Part shown: in pieces, positions 20,251 to 30,194 of the stretch
Numbering within the stretch: the stretch's first letter is position 1
How the letters are laid out: the number at the start of each line of letters is the position of its first letter
Assembly: GCA_028714955.1 (NCBI GenBank)
Contig: JAQTLK010000002.1
Coordinates: forward strand, 1-64,000
Reading direction: 5' to 3'
Source of the DNA: Sulfuricella sp.
Lineage (GTDB): Bacteria > Pseudomonadota > Gammaproteobacteria > Burkholderiales > Sulfuricellaceae
Length of the DNA stretch: 64,000 nt
The notes under the pieces: generated by a model
Database searches by the model: none
What the model was told of the DNA's origin: nothing
Seen by the model: the letters and a program-made list of their open reading frames with translations, nothing else
Made by a program: the position numbers and the translations under genes

Positions 20251-20295
20251 AGGGCTCGTAAATGAATAAGTCTAACTTATTCATTTACGAGCCCT
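20251..20295. repeat. perfect 21-bp-arm palindrome, family D
   Basis: agggctcgtaaatgaataagt-cta-acttattcatttacgagccct. Confidence 0.85.
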
Positions 20296-20360
20296 AAGTC
20301 AATTATTGCCCGAGAATAATGAACAAATGTTAATTTCGGTTTTCCAATCAGTGTGCTACA

Positions 20361-20561
20361 TTGACAGAACTGCATGGAGGAATCATGGACAGAAGCACCA
20401 GCCTCCCCACTTATGAAGTCGAATTCATCCCCCTGGAGCGGCGGCTCAGGGAGGACCGCCGCAAGCATTCGATGCGCGGCTATAGCGGCCCGGAACGGCG
20501 CCAGCGTTGCGACAGGCGCGGCAGCGAGCCGGCAGCGGCGATGCCGCGCCAGCAGGCATAA
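20361..20561 (+). CDS. small Arg-rich hypothetical protein
   Basis: 66-aa ORF with ERRLREDRRKHSMRGYSGPERRQRCDRRG; start may be the internal ATG at 20385. Confidence 0.45.
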   Translation: MTELHGGIMDRSTSLPTYEVEFIPLERRLREDRRKHSMRGYSGPERRQRCDRRGSEPAAAMPRQQA

Positions 20562-20564
20562 TAC

Positions 20565-21602
20565 TCAGGCCACCTTTACCCTGGCTTCTCCCGCCACCAA
20601 GCGTCCGATTTCGCGGGCATGGTCAAACCCCTGCTGGCGGAACAAATCCAGCACATCTTCGACTACTTCTGGCGCGCATGCGACCAGCAGCCCTCCACTG
20701 GTTTGCGGGTCACACAACAGATTTTTCTGCCATTCCGCCATGTCTTCCGGCAGGTCCACTTCGTGGCCGTAGCTCGCCCAGTTGCGTCCTGAGGCGCCCG
20801 GCGCATAGCCTTGTCTGGCCAGTTCCAGCGCCGCCGGCAGGAGCGGCAATTTGTCGAATTCGAGCACCGCGCCCAGACGCGAACCGCGACAAATCTCCAG
20901 CAGATGCCCCAGCAAGGCAAAGCCGGTGACGTCAGTCAGCGCATGGACGCCGTGCATGTGAGCCAGCACCGCGCCGGGCGTATTGAGCTGGGTGGTGCTC
21001 TCCAGCATCTGGCGATAGCCTTCCTGCGACAACTTGCCCTTCTTGAGCGCTGCGCTCATGATGCCGATGCCCAGTCCCTTGCCCAGGATCAGCGTATCTC
21101 CGGCCTTGGCGCCGATGTTGCGTTTCACCCTGTCGGGATGCACGATACCAAGCGCCACCAGGCCGTAAATCGGCTCGGGCGAATCGATGGAATGCCCGCC
21201 CGCGATGGGAATCCCCACTGCGGCGCAGACCGATTCGCCGCCCGCCAGGATGTCGCGGATAACCTGCGCGGGAAGCTTGCCGATGGGCATGCCCACAATC
21301 GCCAGCGCCATGATGGGCTGCGCGCCCATGGCGTAAATATCGGACAATGCGTTGGTGGCAGCGATGCGGCCGAAATCCACCGGATCGTCGACGATGGGCA
21401 TGAAGAAATCGGTGGTGGCGACGATGGCCTGATTGTCGTTGAGGCGGTACACCGCCGCATCGTCGCCGGTCTCGGTTCCCACCATCAGGTCGGGGTGAAC
21501 CAGCCGTCCGGGCATGCTGGCCAGGATTTCGTTCAGCATGGCCGGCGCAATTTTGCAGCCGCAACCGCCGCCATGAGAAAACGCTGTTAGTTTGATGTCC
21601 AT
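20565..21602 (-). CDS. selD: selenide, water dikinase
   Basis: GGGCGCKIAPAML, DDAAVYRLND, DVTGFALLGHL; Cys at the active-site position. Confidence 0.93.
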   Translation of the reverse strand: MDIKLTAFSHGGGCGCKIAPAMLNEILASMPGRLVHPDLMVGTETGDDAAVYRLNDNQAIVATTDFFMPIVDDPVDFGRIAATNALSDIYAMGAQPIMALAIVGMPIGKLPAQVIRDILAGGESVCAAVGIPIAGGHSIDSPEPIYGLVALGIVHPDRVKRNIGAKAGDTLILGKGLGIGIMSAALKKGKLSQEGYRQMLESTTQLNTPGAVLAHMHGVHALTDVTGFALLGHLLEICRGSRLGAVLEFDKLPLLPAALELARQGYAPGASGRNWASYGHEVDLPEDMAEWQKNLLCDPQTSGGLLVACAPEVVEDVLDLFRQQGFDHAREIGRLVAGEARVKVA

Positions 21603-21736
21603 AAGGGAAATACTCTGAATCCGGGTATAGTTTTGAGTTTTAGCAAAGCGTTTCAGTGCAGACTAACATGCGCAGCATGTCATGTCGGAGCTAAAATTCG
21701 GTAAGTCTGATCGTCATCTTTTCTGGATTTGGTAAA

Positions 21737-22786
21737 TTGCTGAAAGCCGTAAACGTAGCACAGATGGCCGGGTTTGACGATATCATCGACGTTCGCTCGC
21801 CTGCGGAATTCGCCGAGGATCACATCCCTGGCGCGCTCAACTTTCCTGTCCTGAACGATGAAGAACGCGCCCGCATCGGCACGATGTACAAGCAGGTCTC
21901 GCCGTTTGATGCAAAAAAAGCCGGGGCCGCCTTGGTGTCGCGCAACATCGCTCTGCATCTGGAGCAGGGGCTGGCCGCCAGGCCAAAAAGCTGGAAACCG
22001 CTGGTCTATTGCTGGCGCGGCGGCCAGCGCAGTGGCTCGATGGCGCACGTGCTGGCGCAGGTCGGCTGGTACACGGGGCAACTGGAGGGCGGCTACAAGG
22101 CTTACCGCAAAAAGGTCCTGCAAGACTTGGCGGCCCTGCCTGCCCGCTTTCGCTGGCGCGTGGTATGCGGCGCGACCGGTTCGGGCAAAAGCCGTTTGCT
22201 GCAGGCCCTGCAGACAGCCGGCGCGCAGGTGCTGGACCTCGAGGATCTCGCCAACCATCGCGGTTCTTTGCTGGGCAACATTCCCGACGTGCCGCAGCCA
22301 TCGCAAAAATATTTTGAAAGCCTGATCCGGGCCAGGCTGTGCAGCTTCAACCCGGCACTGCCGGTGTATGCCGAAGCCGAAAGCAGGAAAATCGGCCAGG
22401 CGAGGGTGCCGGACGCGCTCATCGAAACCATGTGGCAAGGACAATGCATCCGCATCGAGGCCGCCACCGCGCAGCGGGTCGTGCTGTTGAAAGAGGACTA
22501 TCGGCATTTTCTTGCCGCCCCGGCTTTTCTGGGGGAGAAGCTGGGCCTTCTCGCCGAACTTCACGGCAGGACGCGCATCGCCCGCTGGCAGGAAATGGCG
22601 TTGCGGGGCGAATGGGACGCGCTGGTGAGCGAACTGCTGGAACAGCACTACGATCCTGCCTACAGCAGGTCGACCCTCAAACACTATCCTCATTACGCGC
22701 AAGGCATGGTGCTGCAGCCGCGCGACCTGGGCGCAACCGCCATACGGGAATTGGCGCGTGAAATTCTGGCCGGTCAGGAAAATTGA
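21737..22786 (+). CDS. selU: tRNA 2-selenouridine synthase
   Basis: Rhodanese-like DVRSPAEFAEDHIPGA, CWRGGQRSGSMA, P-loop GATGSGKSRLLQAL. Confidence 0.92.
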   Translation: MLKAVNVAQMAGFDDIIDVRSPAEFAEDHIPGALNFPVLNDEERARIGTMYKQVSPFDAKKAGAALVSRNIALHLEQGLAARPKSWKPLVYCWRGGQRSGSMAHVLAQVGWYTGQLEGGYKAYRKKVLQDLAALPARFRWRVVCGATGSGKSRLLQALQTAGAQVLDLEDLANHRGSLLGNIPDVPQPSQKYFESLIRARLCSFNPALPVYAEAESRKIGQARVPDALIETMWQGQCIRIEAATAQRVVLLKEDYRHFLAAPAFLGEKLGLLAELHGRTRIARWQEMALRGEWDALVSELLEQHYDPAYSRSTLKHYPHYAQGMVLQPRDLGATAIRELAREILAGQEN

Positions 22787-22894
22787 TCTGGATTATTTTA
22801 GCCGCGGTAAAAAGATGCTAGGCTGTTTCTGCCGTGTGCAAAAAAGCCAGCACGGCCTTTTCCCATCAAAATCAAGTCAGGAGTGTCGTACACC

Positions 22895-23335
22895 ATGATC
22901 ACAACCTGGATTCTTGTCGCAAACGCCAGCAACGCCCGCCTTTACGCCAATCATGGCGCAAAGAAGGGCATGCAGCTGGTGAAAGAACTGTTCCACCCGG
23001 AAAGCCGGGAAAAAGCCTCCAACCTCGTCGCCGACCGCCCCGGGCACAACGCCGGCGCCGGTAATGGGCACGGTTCTTTTGTCCCGGCCAGCGATCCCAA
23101 GCACAATGAAGCCGAGCGCTTCGCCCAGCAACTTGCGCGGGAACTCGACCATGGCCGCACCGCCAATATCTACCAGCGCGCCATTCTTGTAGCGGCCCCG
23201 GCATTCATGGGCTTGCTCAAGGGCAATCTCGACAGCCAGGTCAGCCGGCTGGTGAGCGAGAGCGTGGAAAAAGACTATACCAAGGCCACTGAAAAAGAGC
23301 TGGCCGGACACCTGGAAAACCTCATTTTCCTCTGA
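22895..23335 (+). CDS. host attachment family protein
   Basis: WILVANASNARLY...ASDPKHNEAERFAQQLARELD. Confidence 0.75.
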   Translation: MITTWILVANASNARLYANHGAKKGMQLVKELFHPESREKASNLVADRPGHNAGAGNGHGSFVPASDPKHNEAERFAQQLARELDHGRTANIYQRAILVAAPAFMGLLKGNLDSQVSRLVSESVEKDYTKATEKELAGHLENLIFL

Positions 23336-23345
23336 CGCCGCCTGA

Positions 23346-23879
23346 TCAGCGCAAAGTCCAGCGGCCTATGGCTTCATAGGTCGCCCCTTCCTCCCGCGTG
23401 ACCGAGTGCACCAGCACAAATTCACTGGCGGCCCATTCGATGGATTCAAATGCCGGCCATTTCGCTTCCTCGCAGCGCGCATTGCGCAACAGCGTGACGT
23501 GAGGCGCATAAGTGGGGCGTTCATCAAAAGCGAAAGCGGCAGCGCGCAGCCCGTCCTGCAACTGGTTCACCAGCGCCAGCAACGGATCGGGCACGACGTC
23601 CGGCGCCGCCCAGGCCACCCGGTTGTGGCGCCACCAGCCAAGCCGGCTCAGGGTCATGACGAAAGGCGGCGCCGCAACACCATTTCCCACTGCCCGCAAG
23701 GCGTCGATCCTGGCTATTTCCACATTGCCGAGGAACACCAGCGTGAGATGGATGTTGTTGCGCCGCATCTGTCGCCCGCCACAGGTATCGCGCAGCTTGC
23801 GGCCCACCCCGTCGAGCGCGCCGCACACCGCCTCATCCGGCCACAAGGCGAAAAACAGTCGCGCCTCCTCACCCCCCAC
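23346..23879 (-). CDS. thpR: RNA 2',3'-cyclic phosphodiesterase
   Basis: ARLFFALWPDE, NIHLTLVFLG and YAPHVTLLR (two HxT motifs); GTG start inferred. Confidence 0.85.
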   Translation of the reverse strand: MGGEEARLFFALWPDEAVCGALDGVGRKLRDTCGGRQMRRNNIHLTLVFLGNVEIARIDALRAVGNGVAAPPFVMTLSRLGWWRHNRVAWAAPDVVPDPLLALVNQLQDGLRAAAFAFDERPTYAPHVTLLRNARCEEAKWPAFESIEWAASEFVLVHSVTREEGATYEAIGRWTLR

Positions 23880-23884
23880 GCAAA

Positions 23885-24358
23885 TCACACCTCTCGCAGC
23901 AGACAGATGGCCTGCGCCGCAATGCCCTCGCCGCGCCCGGTAAAGCCAAGCTTTTCCGTCGTGGTCGCCTTGACGTTGACGCAATCGCCAGCCACGCCCA
24001 AGTCAGCGGCGATGTTGGCTTCCATCTGAGGGATATGGGGTGCCATCCTGGGTGCCTGGGCGATAAGGGTGGCGTCCACGTTGACCACATGGAAACCCTT
24101 GAGCGCCACCAGGCGCATGGTCTCGCGCAACAGGCGCCGGCTGTCGATGCCCTTGAAACGGGGATCCGAATCCGGGAAATGGCGCCCGATATCGCCCAGC
24201 CCGGCAGCGCCCAGCAACGCATCACAAATGGCATGCAGCAGCACGTCCGCGTCGGAATGCCCGGCCAGCCCGAGGTGATAGGAAATATCGACCCCGCCGA
24301 TAATCAGCTTGCGCCCTTCCACCAGGGCATGCACATCCAGCCCTTGACCGATTCTCAT
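23885..24358 (-). CDS. ispF: 2-C-methyl-D-erythritol 2,4-cyclodiphosphate synthase
   Basis: [12 protein letters not shown]...[31 protein letters not shown]. Confidence 0.95.
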   Translation of the reverse strand: MRIGQGLDVHALVEGRKLIIGGVDISYHLGLAGHSDADVLLHAICDALLGAAGLGDIGRHFPDSDPRFKGIDSRRLLRETMRLVALKGFHVVNVDATLIAQAPRMAPHIPQMEANIAADLGVAGDCVNVKATTTEKLGFTGRGEGIAAQAICLLREV

Positions 24359-25050
24359 GATTCCTCCTGTTGCAGCAACAGTGATGCGATTTCCAGATCT
24401 TGCGCGTAAGTCACCTTGAAGTTGCGGCTGTCGCCCTGGATCAGCCTGGGTTTCAGCCCCAGTTGCTCCATCGCCTGCGCTTCGTCGGTGGGAACATGGC
24501 TGCCGGGCAGGGACAGCGCATCGAGCAGGGGGCCATGGCGGAACATCTGCGGCGTCTGCGCCTGCCACAGGCCGGCACGCGGTTCGGTATGGGCGACGCG
24601 ATTTTCGATGTCGGCGCGTTTGAGCGTATCCGCTACCGGCACGGCGAGCAGGCCGCCTATCGGGTCGCCACCGCCTTCGGCAATCAGCCGTTGCAGCGCC
24701 GCGTCGCTCAGGCAGGGGCGGGCGGCATCATGCACCAGCACCCAGTCGCCGGCGTCCACGTCGTCCTGGATCGCCCTGAGCCCATTGCGCACGCTCTCGA
24801 AACGTTCCGCCCCACCGCAAAACAGCGGCACCAGGGTCGGCGCGAAGGCTTCCCAGTCATATTGCCCCCAGCGTTCATCGTCCGGCGCCAGAACCACATA
24901 TACCCGCTCGATCTCCTTGCAGCCGCACAGGCGGGCAATGGCGTAGTAAATCAGCGGGCGTCCCAGCACTTCGAGGTACTGCTTCGGCGTCGGCGCTCCC
25001 ATGCGGGAGCCCCAGCCGGCAGCGGGAATCAAAGCATAAAAACTTGGCAT
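24355..25050 (-). CDS. ispD: 2-C-methyl-D-erythritol 4-phosphate cytidylyltransferase
   Basis: [36 protein letters not shown]; overlaps ispF. Confidence 0.95.
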   Translation of the reverse strand: MPSFYALIPAAGWGSRMGAPTPKQYLEVLGRPLIYYAIARLCGCKEIERVYVVLAPDDERWGQYDWEAFAPTLVPLFCGGAERFESVRNGLRAIQDDVDAGDWVLVHDAARPCLSDAALQRLIAEGGGDPIGGLLAVPVADTLKRADIENRVAHTEPRAGLWQAQTPQMFRHGPLLDALSLPGSHVPTDEAQAMEQLGLKPRLIQGDSRNFKVTYAQDLEIASLLLQQEES

Positions 25051-25168
25051 GTCATGAACCTGCAATCGAACGTGGTTTATCAATTGAAACAAATTCTGGC
25101 GGGAGTATGATTGATGTAATGTCAGACATCCCCATTTTATCGTCAAGTTATTGAAGAAGGGGGGCATC

Positions 25169-26002
25169 ATGAATCAAATCCGTCCCGCCGCTGTTGCCGG
25201 CGCTTTTTACCCTGGTGAAAGCGCCGTTCTGATGCATGATGTGAAAGCCATGCTGGCCGTGGCGCAAGCGCATCATCCTGCCGTCGGCATGGCGCCGCCC
25301 AAGGCGCTGATTGTACCCCACGCCGGCTATATCTATTCCGGTCCCATCGCCGCCAGCGCGTATGCCCAACTGATTCCGGCCAGTGCCAGAATCAAGCGCG
25401 TCATATTGCTCGGGCCGGTGCATCGCGTGCCGGTGCGCGGCCTTGCCCTGCCCGGCAACATCGACAGCTTCGAAACGCCGCTCGGCATCGTGCCGCTAGA
25501 CAAAAAGGCCATGGCTTCGATCGCCGGCCTGCCGCAAGTAGTGGACAGCCTGCCCGCCCATGCCTGGGAACATTCGCTCGAAGTCCAGTTGCCATTCCTG
25601 CAGCAGGTCCTCGACGATTTCAGCCTGGTGCCACTGGCGGTGGGCGACGCCAGCCCGCACGAAGTGGCGCAGGTGCTGGAACAGCTCTGGGGTGGCGAGG
25701 AAACCCTCATTGTCATCAGCTCCGATCTTTCCCATTACCTTCCCTATGATGTTGCCAAGCGGGTGGATCATGCCACGGCCCAGGCCATCCTGGCGCTGGA
25801 CGCCCCCGTCAGCCACGAGCAGGCATGCGGCGGCACGCCGGTCAGCGGCTTGCTGCTGGCGGCGCAGCACCACCACCTGACACCGCAACTGCTGGACCTG
25901 CGCAACTCCGGCGACACCGCGGGCGACCGCGATCGGGTGGTGGGCTATGGCGCATTCGCTTTTTTTGAGAGCCGCGGCCATGCCACCCCCCTTCGCCACT
26001 AA
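25169..26002 (+). CDS. amrB: AmmeMemoRadiSam system protein B (Memo family)
   Basis: IRPAAVAGAFYPGE, VPHAGYIYSG, GPVHRVPVRG, SSDLSHY. Confidence 0.92.
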   Translation: MNQIRPAAVAGAFYPGESAVLMHDVKAMLAVAQAHHPAVGMAPPKALIVPHAGYIYSGPIAASAYAQLIPASARIKRVILLGPVHRVPVRGLALPGNIDSFETPLGIVPLDKKAMASIAGLPQVVDSLPAHAWEHSLEVQLPFLQQVLDDFSLVPLAVGDASPHEVAQVLEQLWGGEETLIVISSDLSHYLPYDVAKRVDHATAQAILALDAPVSHEQACGGTPVSGLLLAAQHHHLTPQLLDLRNSGDTAGDRDRVVGYGAFAFFESRGHATPLRH

Positions 26003-26048
26003 CCCTCCCGGCCCTCATCCCAACCTTCTCCCTGAGGGAGAAGGGGCA

Positions 26049-26600
26049 ATGGTTGAAAAGGGTCTTATCCTGTTGGCCATTGCCCGTGCCGCCATTTCCA
26101 GCGCCCTGGGCCGTCCGCGCCAGGCAGACGAATCCGCCCCATGGCTGCAGGAGCCCGGCGCGACCTTTGTCACCCTGACCAAGAAGGGCGAGCTGCGTGG
26201 CTGCATCGGCAGCCTGGAAGCGCACCGCTCCCTGCTGGACGACGTCAAGGCCAACGCACTTGCCGCCGCTTTTCGCGATACCCGCTTCGCCCCGTTGCGC
26301 GAGGATGAACTTGACCAAGTGCGCATCGAGGTTTCGCTGCTTTCCCCTCTCTCGCCCATCGCTTTTAACAGCGAACAGGATGCCCTGCGGCAACTGCGGC
26401 CCAAGGTGGATGGTATCGTGTTCGAATATGGCGCTTACCGCAGCACTTTTCTGCCCCAGGTGTGGGAACAGCTGCCCGAACCCGCCGAATTCATGGCCCA
26501 TCTCAAATACAAGGCCGGACTTTCGCCCGGATTCTGGGCCGAAGGGGTCAAGTTGTCCCGCTACACCGTAAGCAAATGGAAGGAGCAGAAATCATCATGA
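26049..26600 (+). CDS. amrA: AmmeMemoRadiSam system protein A (AMMECR1 family)
   Basis: TFVTLTKKGELRGCIGSLEAHRSL, FAPLREDEL; longer ORF start runs through a REP repeat so internal ATG preferred. Confidence 0.9.
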   Translation: MVEKGLILLAIARAAISSALGRPRQADESAPWLQEPGATFVTLTKKGELRGCIGSLEAHRSLLDDVKANALAAAFRDTRFAPLREDELDQVRIEVSLLSPLSPIAFNSEQDALRQLRPKVDGIVFEYGAYRSTFLPQVWEQLPEPAEFMAHLKYKAGLSPGFWAEGVKLSRYTVSKWKEQKSS

Positions 26601-27691
26601 AAACCGCCGAATCGAACTACCCTGGCCGCTACTGGCACGCGCTCGACGACGGGCGCATCCAGTGCGACCTGTGTCCGCGCGACTGCAAGCTGCACGAGGG
26701 CCAGCGCGGCCTGTGCTTCGTGCGCCAGAACATTGGCGGCCAGATGATCCTGACCACCTACGGCCGCTCCTCCGGCTTCTGCATCGACCCGATCGAGAAA
26801 AAGCCGCTCAACCATTTTTATCCCGGCAGCAGCGTGTTTTCCTTCGGTACCGCCGGCTGCAACCTGGCCTGCAAGTTCTGCCAGAACTGGGACATCAGCA
26901 AGGCCCGCGACATGGACCGTCTGATGGACCAGGCATTGCCGGAGGAAATCGCCCGCACCGCTGCGCATTACGGCTGCAAGAGCGTGGCTTTCACCTACAA
27001 CGATCCGGTCATTTTTGCCGAATATGCCATGGACACGGCAGATGCCTGCCACGCCCGCGGACTCAAGACGGTGGCAGTGACTGCCGGCTACATTCACGCC
27101 GCGGCGCGACGCGACTTCTTCGCCAAGATGGACGCCGCCAACGTGGATCTGAAAGGCTTCACCGACGATTTTTACAGCAAATTATGCGCTGGCCATTTGC
27201 AGCCGGTGCTGGACACGCTCAGCTACGTTCACCATGAAACGAAATGCTGGCTGGAAATCACCACCCTCCTCATCCCCGGTCAGAACGACTCGGACCATGA
27301 GATCACCAGCCTGTCCCAATGGATCGCAAAGGAGCTGGGGCCGGACGTCCCCCTGCATTTTTCCGCTTTCCACCCCGACTACAAAATGATGGACATTCCT
27401 TCCACGTCTGCCGCCACGCTCGGCCGGGCGCGCAAAATCGCCATGGATGCAGGGTTGCATTATGTCTATACCGGCAACGTGCACGACCCGGCGGGCGACA
27501 CCACCTATTGCCCCGGCTGCAAGGCTGCGCTGATCGAGCGCGACTGGTACCAGATCAACGCTTACCATCTTGACGACACGGGTCATTGCCCGCACTGCGG
27601 CACGCTCATCGCCGGGCACTTCGAACACTTCAGCGAACAGTTCGGACGGCGCCAGATCCCGGTGGCGATCCATGGCCATGCCGCGCCATAA
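26597..27691 (+). CDS. amrS: AmmeMemoRadiSam system radical SAM enzyme
   Basis: CNLACKFCQNWDISKA (CxxxCxxC), N-terminal CDLCPRDC, C-terminal zinc-finger-like Cys pairs. Confidence 0.92.
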   Translation: MKTAESNYPGRYWHALDDGRIQCDLCPRDCKLHEGQRGLCFVRQNIGGQMILTTYGRSSGFCIDPIEKKPLNHFYPGSSVFSFGTAGCNLACKFCQNWDISKARDMDRLMDQALPEEIARTAAHYGCKSVAFTYNDPVIFAEYAMDTADACHARGLKTVAVTAGYIHAAARRDFFAKMDAANVDLKGFTDDFYSKLCAGHLQPVLDTLSYVHHETKCWLEITTLLIPGQNDSDHEITSLSQWIAKELGPDVPLHFSAFHPDYKMMDIPSTSAATLGRARKIAMDAGLHYVYTGNVHDPAGDTTYCPGCKAALIERDWYQINAYHLDDTGHCPHCGTLIAGHFEHFSEQFGRRQIPVAIHGHAAP

Positions 27692-27729
27692 CTTGTGAGG
27701 CGGGCCGGGCGCGGTTAAACTCCGCTCCC

Positions 27730-28767
27730 ATGGCCCTGCCCCGATACAGAATCCTTGTTGTCGCCCCCGCCTGGGTGGGCGACATGGTCATGGCGCAAGC
27801 GCTGTTCATGCGCCTGCAGCAACTGCACCCCGGCCTGGAACTGGACGTGCTGGCGCCGGACTGGACCATTCCCCTGCTGTCGCGCATGCCGGAAGTGCGG
27901 GAAGCCATCCCCAACCCGTTCCGCCACGGCGAGCTCAAGCCCGGCGCCCGCTATCGCCTGGGCCAATCGCTGCGCGCGCGCGGCTACGACCAGGCCATCG
28001 TGCTGCCCAATTCGTGGAAATCCGCACTGGTGCCTTTTTTTGCCGGCATCCCGCAACGCAGCGGTTATCGCGGTGAGATGCGCTGGGGTTTGCTGAATGA
28101 CCGGCGCAGGCTGGACGCCAGCAAATTGCCGCTGATGGTGGAACGTTTCGTGGCGCTGGCGCACGCGCCCGGCTCGGCGCTGCAAGTTCCCCTGCCGCTG
28201 CCGGCGCTGTCCGTGGACGAAAGCCGCAGACAGGCCACGCTTGCCAAACTCGGCTTGACTGCAAGCGCCAGAACCGCAGTATTGTGCGTCGGCGCCGAAT
28301 ACGGTCCGGCCAAGCGCTGGCCGCCACAACATTTCGCCGAACTCGGAAAGACGCTGCACGGCCAGGGTTTTCAGGTCTGGCTGGTGGGCTCGGCCAAGGA
28401 CGCGGAAGCCGGCTCCGAAGCGGCGCGCCTGAGCGGCGGCGCCTGCCTCGACCTGTGCGGCAAGACCAGCCTCGACGAGGTGGTGGACCTGCTCGCTTCA
28501 GCTTCAGTGGTCGTGAGCAACGACTCCGGCCTGATGCACGTTGCCGCCGCGCTCGGCAAACCACTCATCGCGCTTTACGGCTCCAGCAGCCCCGCTTTCA
28601 CGCCGCCCTTGTCGCGCAAAGCGCGCATTGTCAGCCTGCATCTGCCCTGCAGCCCCTGTTTCAAGCGTGAATGCCCACTCGGCCATCTCGATTGCCTGGT
28701 GAAACTGACACCACAGCGGGTGCTGGATGAAATCACCGCAGCCCTCGACAAGGAAGACCATGACTAA
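27730..28767 (+). CDS. waaF: lipopolysaccharide heptosyltransferase II
   Basis: ILVVAPAWVGDMVMAQALFMRLQQ, GAEYGPAKRWP, SNDSGLMHVAAALGKPLIALYGSSSP. Confidence 0.92.
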   Translation: MALPRYRILVVAPAWVGDMVMAQALFMRLQQLHPGLELDVLAPDWTIPLLSRMPEVREAIPNPFRHGELKPGARYRLGQSLRARGYDQAIVLPNSWKSALVPFFAGIPQRSGYRGEMRWGLLNDRRRLDASKLPLMVERFVALAHAPGSALQVPLPLPALSVDESRRQATLAKLGLTASARTAVLCVGAEYGPAKRWPPQHFAELGKTLHGQGFQVWLVGSAKDAEAGSEAARLSGGACLDLCGKTSLDEVVDLLASASVVVSNDSGLMHVAAALGKPLIALYGSSSPAFTPPLSRKARIVSLHLPCSPCFKRECPLGHLDCLVKLTPQRVLDEITAALDKEDHD

Positions 28768-29776
28768 AAACCCCAACACGCGCCATATCGAAATTGCCGC
28801 CTGGCTGATCGCGGCATTTCTGCTCGTCTTCACCGTTTATACGCGCCTCTTGCCGGCACTTCTGGCAGGACTGTTGATGTACGAGCTGGTGCACCTGCTC
28901 GCCGCGCGCATCAACCTGCCGCGTTTTGGCGGCCAACCGGCCAAGATCGCCGCAGTAGCCCTGCTGTCAGCGCTGATGGCGACATTGATCACCCTCGCCA
29001 CGCTGGGCCTGATGGCCTTCTTCCACAGCGACGCCAGCAATCTCCCGGCCTTGCTGCAGAAAATGGCGGCAATCATAGAGGGTTCGCGCGCCATGCTGCC
29101 CGCCTGGCTGGTGGAGAAATTGCCCACCAGCGCAGAAGGCATCCAGAGCGCCACAGTGGAACTATTTCGCGCGCATGCCAGCGAGGTGCAATCGGTAGGC
29201 AAGGAAATGGGCCGCACCCTGGTCCATGTGCTGATCGGCATGATCATCGGCGCCATGGTTTCGTTGCGCGAAGTGACGGCAACGCATCGTTACCGCCCCC
29301 TTGCCGGCGCACTTGCCGAGCGGGTGAGGCTGCTCGGCGATGCGTTTCGCCGCATCGTCTTCGCCCAGGTCAGGATTGCGGCGCTCAACACATTCTTTAC
29401 CTGGATTTACCTGGGAGCGATCCTGCCCCTGTCCGGCGTACATCTGCCGCTCACCAAAACCATGATAATCATTACCTTCCTCGCCGGCCTGCTACCGGTG
29501 ATCGGCAACCTGATTTCCAACTCCATCATCGTGATCGTCAGCCTGGGACACTCTCTCGAAATCGCCATGACCTCCCTGCTGTTCCTGGTCCTGATCCACA
29601 AGCTGGAATATTTCCTCAACGCCCGCATCGTCGGTACCCAGATCCGCGCCCACGCATGGGAACTCCTGCTCGCCATGCTGGCCATGGAAGCGGCATTCGG
29701 CGTCATGGGCGTGGTCGCGGCACCGATTTACTACGCTTATCTGAAAAGCGAACTGACAAATAAGGGACTGATTTGA
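28760..29776 (+). CDS. AI-2E family transporter / permease
   Basis: Multiple TM segments, C-terminal LEYFLNARIVGTQIRAHAWELLLAML. Confidence 0.8.
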   Translation: MTKNPNTRHIEIAAWLIAAFLLVFTVYTRLLPALLAGLLMYELVHLLAARINLPRFGGQPAKIAAVALLSALMATLITLATLGLMAFFHSDASNLPALLQKMAAIIEGSRAMLPAWLVEKLPTSAEGIQSATVELFRAHASEVQSVGKEMGRTLVHVLIGMIIGAMVSLREVTATHRYRPLAGALAERVRLLGDAFRRIVFAQVRIAALNTFFTWIYLGAILPLSGVHLPLTKTMIIITFLAGLLPVIGNLISNSIIVIVSLGHSLEIAMTSLLFLVLIHKLEYFLNARIVGTQIRAHAWELLLAMLAMEAAFGVMGVVAAPIYYAYLKSELTNKGLI

Positions 29777-29867
29777 TTCGCCTTTTCTGGTCAAACTCTA
29801 TTTGCTCGCGGCCGGCGATGGCGGGTATGGCAAAACTCCTGCCAAAACGGTAAGATGCTGGGCCTTC

Positions 29868-29936
29868 GGAAGGCTGGCAGGGTGGTCGATTGCACAGGTC
29901 TTGAAAGACCGTTGCATTTTGGCTGTCAGCCTTGAT
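29868..29936 (+). pseudogene. degenerate tRNA-Ser-like sequence
   Basis: ggaaggctggcagggtggtcgattgcacaggtcttgaaagaccgttgca resembles acceptor/D/anticodon portion of a tRNA-Ser; no T arm visible. Confidence 0.4.
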
Positions 29937-29994
29937 TTATTTGGTTTCTTTTGATGCATTTCACCAACACCCGCGACCAGGCGGGGCAGATTTT

Positions 29995-30084
29995 GGAAGC
30001 GTGGCCGAGTGGTTTAAGGCACTTGTCTTGAAAACAAGCGACGGTGAGAGCCGTCCGTGAGTTCGAATCTCACCGCTTCCGCCA
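29995..30084 (+). tRNA. tRNA-Ser (UGA)
   Basis: ggaagcgtggccgagtggtttaaggcacttgtcttgaaaacaag...gttcgaatctcaccgcttccgcca; long variable arm, anticodon TGA. Confidence 0.95.
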
Positions 30085-30194
30085 CCATAGAAAACGGCCC
30101 CATGTCGGGGTCGCTCTTCATTCCGGCGACTACCTTTTGGCCTTGTGCTCGGCCAGCATCACTGTTTCGCCAACCCGTTGGTAGACTGTCCTGA

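Noticed and set aside
25947-26048. N-terminal extension of the AMMECR1-like protein
   Set aside because: Encoded by a REP-like ctcccggccctcatcccaaccttctccctgagggagaagg repeat; ATG at 26049 gives the conserved start
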